A model generated the notes under the pieces. It was not told where the DNA came from. It did no database searches and was given only the letters and a program-made list of their open reading frames with translations. From Olsenella sp. kh2p3 (GTDB lineage Bacteria; Actinomycetota; Coriobacteriia; Coriobacteriales; Atopobiaceae): 64,000 nt of DNA. The position numbers were made by a program, and so were the translations under genes. How positions within the stretch are numbered: position 1 is the first letter of the stretch; every line of letters begins with the position of its first letter. Location: the NCBI GenBank assembly GCA_900119625.1, contig FPKD01000001.1:248001-312000 (forward strand), written 5' to 3'. Shown one piece after another: positions 58,894 through 64,000 of the stretch.

Positions 58894-59151
58894 TTATTCG
58901 CCGTATGGCCGGGCATCTTGGGGGCGCAAGAAGTGGTTGCATACGTTGGTCTGGCGAAGGTACTCATTCCCGTACGGATCGATAACGGGCACCAGCTCAT
59001 CAGGGGTGTTTGCAAAAAACATATCGGGCTCCTTGTACACATGCGGAACCGCCAGCGTAAAGCCGCGACTGCAAGAGCCTTGGTACTTCCCGGTATCCTC
59101 ATTTATAGAAAAGGAGCCGTACATGCACTCGGAACAGTGAAAACCAGCCAT
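58894..59151 (-). CDS. Small cysteine-containing protein of unknown function
   Basis: 85 residues, not recognised. Cys6 and Cys9 (FHCSECMYG), Cys27 (GSCSRGF) and Cys71 (NVCNHF) could bind zinc or an iron-sulfur cluster. The rest is rich in aromatic residues and Asp/Asn. GGGAGG lies 8 bases before the ATG, a strong site that supports it being real. The codon usage agrees with neighbours. The upstream HAD gene stops 67 bp away on the same strand. Confidence 0.65.
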   Translation of the reverse strand: MAGFHCSECMYGSFSINEDTGKYQGSCSRGFTLAVPHVYKEPDMFFANTPDELVPVIDPYGNEYLRQTNVCNHFLRPQDARPYGE

Positions 59152-59218
59152 GAGAGAAACCTCCCACTAAAAGACAGCAGATATTGGCGCTGAAGAAACG
59201 GGCCGCCGGCCCCTTTGA

Positions 59219-59875
59219 CTAACCCATTTCCCCTTGGGCGAGAAGGTCGCGCACCTCGAGGAGGCTCGAGCACACACGCGAGGCAACGGAACGAATCTCG
59301 TCATTGGGCTGAGCGAGGTCTGGAACCATCACCGTGAAGAAGCCACCTGTGGCCCCCGCGCGAACCCCATTGAAGGAGTCCTCGAGAACCATCGTACGAG
59401 AGGGCTTGGTGCCAAGGCGTCGCGCCGCCTCGAGGAAGATGTCAGGCGCGGGCTTGGCATGAGCGACTTCGCTCGAGGGGACTATTGCCTGGAAGCAGTC
59501 AAGGTCACCAATAAAGCGCAGGTTGCGCTCTATGCCCTTCTTGGACGAGGATGACGCCACGGCGCAGGGAACGCCTCTCTCCCCCAGATATGCCAGGAGC
59601 TCGTCAAGGCCTGGCTTCTTCTCGACGCCTTGGGAGAAAATCTTCTCGGCAAGAGACGAGAAGTAGTCCCAGAATGCCCTTGTGTCGAGCTGGGGGCTAA
59701 CCATCTCGTGAAGAATGCGAGAAGCGGTGTCGCCGGCCGATCCGCGCACTGCGTCAGCAAGCCCAGGAGGAACCGCATAGCCAAAATGGGCCAGCGCCGG
59801 CTCCCAGCACTCCATCCAGACTGGCTCGGTGTCAACCATCAGGCCATCCATGTCGAAGATGACGCCGTCGAACAT
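59219..59875 (-). CDS. HAD-family phosphatase/phosphomutase (beta-PGM-like subfamily)
   Basis: 218 residues. Motif I is FDMDGLMVDTEPVW, motif II is VASSSSKKG, motif III is AKPAPDIF with Lys, and motif IV is VLEDSFNGVRAG. The four-helix cap sits at residues 15-80. The DMDG-x-x-x-DTE pattern belongs to the YcjU/YniC group of sugar-phosphate phosphatases and phosphomutases; the substrate is not readable. ATG 59875 is preferred for its position at the conserved fold start. The palindrome AGGGTACCCT lies just upstream. Confidence 0.88.
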   Translation of the reverse strand: MFDGVIFDMDGLMVDTEPVWMECWEPALAHFGYAVPPGLADAVRGSAGDTASRILHEMVSPQLDTRAFWDYFSSLAEKIFSQGVEKKPGLDELLAYLGERGVPCAVASSSSKKGIERNLRFIGDLDCFQAIVPSSEVAHAKPAPDIFLEAARRLGTKPSRTMVLEDSFNGVRAGATGGFFTVMVPDLAQPNDEIRSVASRVCSSLLEVRDLLAQGEMG

Positions 59876-59998
59876 GTGGCGCACCCCTTCCATCGCTTTC
59901 CCAGGCAAACGCCTCGTAGTAGGGTACCCTAACTGGGAAGCCTCAAGAATCTCTTCACTTCATCGATACCTTTGTGACGTAACTGAGGAGGCTTGACC

Positions 59999-60643
59999 GT
60001 GATGCCGAGCGTGGGGACTGCAGTGGCTGGCTCGCTTGCCATAGGCTACGTCTGTGGGTCTTTCCTCACGGCGGAGCTGGTAAGTAAGCACGTGAGCGGC
60101 AAGAGCGCCTTCGAGGTGGGGCTTGGCAACCCTGGCATGGCAAACATGGGCGCCACCTATGGCACCACGTGGGCCGCCGTCACGCTTGCAGGCGACATAG
60201 CCAAGACCATCCTCGCATTTGTGCTGGCGCGTGCACTCTTCCCAGACGTTGCCAACGTCGCGGGCACGGCCGCGGCGGTGGGAACCACACTTGGGCACGT
60301 TTTTCCCGCTTGGCACCGCTTTCGCGGCGGAAAGGGGGTTGCCACAACCTGCTCTGGAATCATCCTCATGACGCCTATCGCAGGCGGCGCCGCCGCCATA
60401 GCGGGTCTACTCGTAGTGCTCTTTGGCGGCTATCTCTGCCTGGGAGCCCTTGTGATTCCCGCAGCATGGCTGGCGATTGAGCTTGTCAGCGGAGACATGC
60501 TTCATGCAATCGCTGGCGCAGTGCTTGTAGCCGTGGCCATCTGGTGCCATGGAGGTCCGGCGGCGGGCATTAGGACCGGAGAGACGCCCCGCGCATCAAT
60601 CAGCAAGAAGTTTGTCTCGGCATTGTTTAAGAATCGCCATTAG
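59999..60643 (+). CDS. plsY: PlsY-family glycerol-3-phosphate acyltransferase
   Basis: 214 residues, integral membrane. AGSLAIGYVCGSFLTAELVS, GLGNPGMANMGATYGT (the PlsY S/G-x-N-P-G-x-x-N motif, partly changed), LGHVFPAWHRFRGGKGVATT and a third conserved segment follow the family order. It transfers acyl phosphate to glycerol 3-phosphate to make lysophosphatidate. GTG 59999 is 7 bases after GAGGAGG; TTG 59993 and ATG 60002 are alternatives. Glu/Gly replacements in motif 2 make a second, diverged PlsY copy possible. Confidence 0.85.
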   Translation: MMPSVGTAVAGSLAIGYVCGSFLTAELVSKHVSGKSAFEVGLGNPGMANMGATYGTTWAAVTLAGDIAKTILAFVLARALFPDVANVAGTAAAVGTTLGHVFPAWHRFRGGKGVATTCSGIILMTPIAGGAAAIAGLLVVLFGGYLCLGALVIPAAWLAIELVSGDMLHAIAGAVLVAVAIWCHGGPAAGIRTGETPRASISKKFVSALFKNRH

Positions 60644-60777
60644 CCCATCTCAATGAAATGGTTTGTCGAAGGTGTGACGTTCTGTTCTCACATGATGTTG
60701 TTCGGTTCTTACGTTATCTTTATACGCACTGAACATTTACCAAACAATCGCCTTCTAAGGCGAGCGAGGAGACAGGT

Positions 60778-61695
60778 ATGCCACAAGCCACCATTGCGGC
60801 TAACGTCCAGTCCATCGATCCAGAGACGCTTAGCAACATTTGCTCCACGCTTGGATGCGCACCACAGGACGTTACGGAGTTCTCGCCCATCGACGAGGGA
60901 CTTACCAACGACTCCTTCCGCTTTGTTGCCGCCGGCAAACCCTACGTCTACCGCAGGCCGGGCGCTGGCACCGAGAAGATCATCAGCCGTGAGGGAGAGG
61001 CCTTTGCCCAGGGCATTGCCGCAAAGCTTGGACTAGACCGCACCTTCATCTACGAGAACCCTCAGCAAGGCTGGAAGATCTCGCACTTTGTCGAAGGGTG
61101 CAAGCCCTTTGACTATCACAACACCGCTCACGTAGCGCGCGCCATGGAGATGGCCCGCGAGCTTCACTCCAGCGGCGTCACGTCCAAGTGGAGCTTTGAC
61201 ATCTTCAAGAACACGGCGGGCATCCTCGAGCTTCTCAACAATGACGAGAAGGCACGCTACGACGACTTCGAGCGCATCCGCACCCGCATCGAGGGCCTTG
61301 AGGGACGCGTTCGCGCCACCTCGGGAGCACCGGTGCTCTGCCACAACGACTTCTACGACCCCAACTTCCTTGTAAGGGGCTCGGACATTTCGCTCATCGA
61401 CTGGGAATATGCGGGCATGTCAGACTATGCCAGTGACCTGGGGACCTTCATCTGCTGCAGCGACTACAGTTACGAGGAGGCCATCGCGGTGCTTAGCAAG
61501 TACTTCCAGCGCGAACCCACCAGCGAAGAGCTCTTCCACTGCATCTCCTACGTTGCGTTTGCCGCCTGGTACTGGTTTGTCTGGGCGCTCTACAAGGACC
61601 AGTGCGGGGACCCCGTAGGAGACTGGCAGGACCTCTGGCACCGCTATGCCTCCGAGTACGGTAGGCGTGCGGTGCAGTTGGTGCACGAAATCTAG
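60778..61695 (+). CDS. licA: Choline/ethanolamine kinase-like phosphotransferase (LicA family)
   Basis: 305 residues, aminoglycoside/choline-kinase fold. SPIDEGLTNDSFRFVAAGKPYVYRR is the ATP-binding half; the Brenner motif is VLCHNDFYDPNFLV and the metal site SLIDWEYAGMSDYASDLGTF. Bacterial LicA phosphorylates choline imported by LicB for cell-surface decoration. Here the next gene encodes an EutH-type ethanolamine permease 91 bp downstream, suggesting ethanolamine or choline as substrate. ATG behind AGGAGACAGGT. Confidence 0.88.
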   Translation: MPQATIAANVQSIDPETLSNICSTLGCAPQDVTEFSPIDEGLTNDSFRFVAAGKPYVYRRPGAGTEKIISREGEAFAQGIAAKLGLDRTFIYENPQQGWKISHFVEGCKPFDYHNTAHVARAMEMARELHSSGVTSKWSFDIFKNTAGILELLNNDEKARYDDFERIRTRIEGLEGRVRATSGAPVLCHNDFYDPNFLVRGSDISLIDWEYAGMSDYASDLGTFICCSDYSYEEAIAVLSKYFQREPTSEELFHCISYVAFAAWYWFVWALYKDQCGDPVGDWQDLWHRYASEYGRRAVQLVHEI

Positions 61696-61726
61696 AGGGC
61701 AACAAAAAACGCTGTTGCATGCGACC

Positions 61727-61754
61727 CGCCCAGCACCCACAGGGTGCGGCGGGA
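61727..61754 (+). promoter_or_regulatory. Hairpin between the kinase and eutH genes
   Basis: CCGCCCAGCACCC and GGGTGCGGCGGG around ACA, without a T-run; may tune the level of the downstream permease. Confidence 0.45.
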
Positions 61755-61786
61755 CAGGCGTGCGCACTCGCGACGTAAGGGGCAAC

Positions 61787-63007
61787 ATGGAAGTCTTTGG
61801 CAGGGTCGTCGTCTTCATCATCATGGGCTGCGCGGCGGCAGGGTGCATCGCATCAATCGTTCGGCCCGAAAGCGAGCTGGGCAAGGAGTTTGTCGCGGGC
61901 ATAGACTCCATTGGCCCCATCTTCCTGCCGGTGGCGGGCATCATGGCGTCTGCCCCCTACCTCACGGCCTTTGTCTCCACGGTCTTTGGGCCGCTCTTTG
62001 GTGCGCTGGGCGCAGACCCCGCCATGGCGGCCACGACCTTCATTGCCGTTGACATGGGTGGCTACCAGCTGGCAGACGCACTCGCACAGACGCGCGAGAG
62101 CTGGATCATGGCCATGATGACCGGTTACATGGCCGGCGCGACGATCGTCTTCACCGTCCCCGTGGCGCTCAAGATGCTCGAGGTCAAGGACCGCAAGTAC
62201 CTGGCCCTTGGCGTCATGAGTGGGCTTCTCGCCATCCCCATTGGCGTCCTTGTGGCGAGCACCATCATCGCACTTGCAAACCCCGTGATCCGCGAGACGG
62301 TCTCCACCAACGCCGCGGCCACCTACCAGCTGGCGCTCACGTGGTCCCAGATTGCCCACAACCTGGTGCCGCTAATCATCATCTGCGTGGCGCTGGCTGT
62401 GGGCCTTGCTACCAAGCCCGATGCCATGATTCGCGGCTTCATCGTCTTTGGACGTGCACTCGACAGCGTGCTCAAGGTCGTCTTCGTGGTGGTGGTCATC
62501 GAGTACTTCACGGGACTCTTCTCCACCATCTTTGGGTCCTTTGGCTTTGACCCCATCATTGCAGACGAGCAGGATCAGTTCCGCGCCCTGGAGGTCTCCG
62601 GCGCCATTGGCATGATGCTCTGCGGCGCCTTCCCCATGGTGTGGCTCATCAAGACCTACCTAGCCAAGCCCCTCTCGAAGATTGGCCGCGCGGTGGGCCT
62701 GAGCTCAGATGCCACGGCAGGACTTCTTGCCGCCTCCGCAAACGTACTGGCCGCACTCGCCATGGTCAAGGACCTCAAGGCGCACGACAAGGTCATCGTG
62801 ATTTCCTTTAGCGTCTGCTGCGCCTTCCTCTTTGGCGACCATCTCTCGTTCACCGCAAACTTCCAGCCCACGCTCATCGTGCCCGTGCTTCTGGGCAAGC
62901 TCGCGGGAGGCGTGTGTGCGATCTTCTTTGCGACGCGCCTGGCAACGAGAAAGGCCGAGGAGCTGGAGGCACAGGACCTTGCCCTTGAGGAGCAGTCGCA
63001 CGCGTAG
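61787..63007 (+). CDS. eutH: EutH-type ethanolamine permease
   Basis: 406 residues with about ten membrane helices. GIDSIGPIFLPVAGIMASAPYL, FIAVDMGGYQLADALAQ and SGAIGMMLCGAFPMVWLIKTYL are EutH signatures. The C-terminus is acidic. EutH usually lies within large eut operons with ammonia lyase and microcompartment genes; none are here. ATG 61787 follows AAGGGGCAAC. It is placed directly after a choline-kinase-like gene, which argues for salvage into phosphoethanolamine rather than catabolism. Confidence 0.9.
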   Translation: MEVFGRVVVFIIMGCAAAGCIASIVRPESELGKEFVAGIDSIGPIFLPVAGIMASAPYLTAFVSTVFGPLFGALGADPAMAATTFIAVDMGGYQLADALAQTRESWIMAMMTGYMAGATIVFTVPVALKMLEVKDRKYLALGVMSGLLAIPIGVLVASTIIALANPVIRETVSTNAAATYQLALTWSQIAHNLVPLIIICVALAVGLATKPDAMIRGFIVFGRALDSVLKVVFVVVVIEYFTGLFSTIFGSFGFDPIIADEQDQFRALEVSGAIGMMLCGAFPMVWLIKTYLAKPLSKIGRAVGLSSDATAGLLAASANVLAALAMVKDLKAHDKVIVISFSVCCAFLFGDHLSFTANFQPTLIVPVLLGKLAGGVCAIFFATRLATRKAEELEAQDLALEEQSHA

Positions 63008-63138
63008 GGGCGCTTGCTTCGCTGACGTGCCCAGGGTAGCATCGCTAGGCGCCCAGTGATAACCGCTCGCCGGCCATGCCACCCCACACGCAGCCTCATA
63101 TCGTGCGGCCGCGGACATCTGCCCGCATCCCTTGTGAC

Positions 63139-63158
63139 AGCAAACAATAATGTTTGCT
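63139..63158. promoter_or_regulatory. Palindrome AGCAAACAATAATGTTTGCT upstream of the hydrolase
   Basis: Perfect 8-bp arms with a 4-bp spacer, 26 bp before the start codon of the alpha/beta hydrolase; a good operator shape, regulator unknown. Confidence 0.6.
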
Positions 63159-63183
63159 CAGCTACAGCGGAGGAAGGGGCAGT

Positions 63184-64000
63184 ATGTCAACTGAGGTCAC
63201 CTTTGAGCGCTTTACGTTCCCCTCGACGGACGGCACGTCAACCATCAGCGCGTGTGCCTGGTGGCCTGCCGGCATGGCACCATCTGACGCTGTTGAGAAG
63301 CCTGCTCCTCGCGGCGTAGTGCAGCTCGTGCATGGCATGGCCGAGCACATCGACCGCTATGACGCCTTCGCGCGCTTCCTGGCTTCTCACGGCTTTCTCG
63401 TTGTTGGCCATGACCAGATTGGGCACGGGCGCTCCTGCTCGCCCGAGCACTGGGGCGAGCTGCCAGTTGGCAGCGGTGCCAAGGTTCTTGTGGAAGACAT
63501 CGACATCCTGCGTGGCATGGCGCAGAAGCGCGTGGCAGAGGGAACCCCCTATGTTGTCTTTGGCCACAGCATGGGCAGCTTTGAGGTGCGTTCCTACATC
63601 GCGCACCACGGAGAGGGGCTGGCTGGCGCCATCATCTGCGGTACCGGCTTTCTCCCTGCGGCAACATCAAAGGCGGCACTCACAATTACGTGGTTCGAGT
63701 CGTTCTTCAAGGGTGCCGAGTACCACTCCTCCTTCGTTGACTCCATGGGGGCCGGCGGCTATGGGAAGGCCATTCCCAATGCCCGGACCAACCTGGACTG
63801 GCTCTCGTACAACCGCAAGAACGTTGATGACTACATTGCAGACCCATCTTGCGGCTTCATGTTCTCCGTGGGTGCCTACCACGAGGTCGCGGTTCTCACC
63901 TCCGAGGTCAACTCCCCAGCGTGCGCCGCAAGCGTTCCTCACGACTTGCCATTGCTCTACATTGGCGGCGCCGAAGACCCAGTTGGCAACAATGGAAAGG
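63184..64000 (+). CDS. Alpha/beta hydrolase (monoacylglycerol lipase/lysophospholipase type), C-terminus cut by window edge
   Basis: 272 residues visible, open to base 64000. MSTEVTFERFTFPSTDGTST leads into the fold. VVQLVHGMAEHIDRYDAFA is the oxyanion-hole region, GHDQIGHGRS the next loop, and VFGHSMGSFEVRS contains the nucleophile Ser in G-x-S-x-G. LLYIGGAEDPVGNNGK at the edge carries the catalytic Asp region (GAEDPV). This pattern is that of Hydrolase_4 lysophospholipases/monoglyceride lipases. AGCGGAGGAAGGGG precedes the ATG. Confidence 0.9.
   Translation, partial: MSTEVTFERFTFPSTDGTSTISACAWWPAGMAPSDAVEKPAPRGVVQLVHGMAEHIDRYDAFARFLASHGFLVVGHDQIGHGRSCSPEHWGELPVGSGAKVLVEDIDILRGMAQKRVAEGTPYVVFGHSMGSFEVRSYIAHHGEGLAGAIICGTGFLPAATSKAALTITWFESFFKGAEYHSSFVDSMGAGGYGKAIPNARTNLDWLSYNRKNVDDYIADPSCGFMFSVGAYHEVAVLTSEVNSPACAASVPHDLPLLYIGGAEDPVGNNGK

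Overview
The window reads as a chromosomal segment of a high-GC, fermentative actinobacterium of the Coriobacteriia, most like an Olsenella/Atopobium-type gut or oral organism. This is inferred from base composition, three separate PTS sugar systems, a T-box in front of pheST, a lactate-producing glycolytic end (D-lactate dehydrogenase plus pyruvate kinase), ATG/GTG/TTG starts with strong GGAGG sites, and the absence of respiratory genes. No rRNA, tRNA, CRISPR array, prophage or transposase was seen. Both window ends cut a gene: an RsgA-type GTPase on the left and an alpha/beta hydrolase on the right.

Layout. 1-20 kb is mostly housekeeping: rsgA (partial), a P2-type Ca2+ ATPase, ldh-pyk with a terminator, a GH13 amylase, a PLC-like protein, pheT-pheS behind a T-box, an AEC carrier, an MFS transporter, an M20 peptidase, a Cof-type HAD phosphatase, and a PadR/HAAS-DUF4097 pair with a double palindromic operator. 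20.7-27.8 kb is a mannose-family PTS operon (IIA, IIC, IID, epimerase, IIB, MDR dehydrogenase, 3-hexulose-6-phosphate-isomerase-like protein, unknown protein) facing a DeoR regulator. 28.0-33.4 kb is a signalling locus: XRE-type regulator, transmembrane Ser/Thr kinase, SPFH/SHOCT protein, PH-like zinc-ribbon protein and a membrane-anchored duplicated-domain protein, with a shared palindrome in two intergenic gaps. 34.0-44.0 kb is a nearly complete N-acetylgalactosamine pathway: IIA-YajC-IIB-IIC-IID, GntR, AgaS-like isomerase/deaminase and NagA-like deacetylase on one strand, then tagatose-6-phosphate-kinase-like PfkB, DeoR and a class II ketose-bisphosphate aldolase. 44.4-51.2 kb holds a double-anchored GH3 enzyme with reversed domain order and a fructose operon (IIBC, IIA, fruK, deoR). 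51.5-64 kb has ROK glucokinase, M32 carboxypeptidase, dtd, mscL, manA, a CPA2 antiporter with TetR, small and HAD proteins, plsY, a choline/ethanolamine-kinase-like gene next to eutH, and the partial lipase.

The intergenic DNA is the most unusual part. It carries at least five families of short palindromic or tandem elements. These are: a 101-bp inverted-repeat element (three copies, all exactly 101 bp); a 76-80 bp element ending in TTATTG...CAATAA (three copies); an 83-86 bp element with GGAGAATA-type ends (two copies); a 68-80 bp element with TTGAGAAG ends (two copies); and a 61-bp-period palindromic repeat found at three loci, whose stems keep pairing while their sequence changes. There are also 13-, 17- and 18-bp tandem repeats. 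No gene in the window explains these elements, and they are the best candidates for something undescribed.

Functionally, the segment is built around importing and phosphorylating host or dietary sugars (mucin GalNAc, fructose, an unidentified hexose or hexitol, maltooligosaccharides, beta-glucosides) and feeding them to lower glycolysis and lactate, with a local regulator beside nearly every sugar operon.
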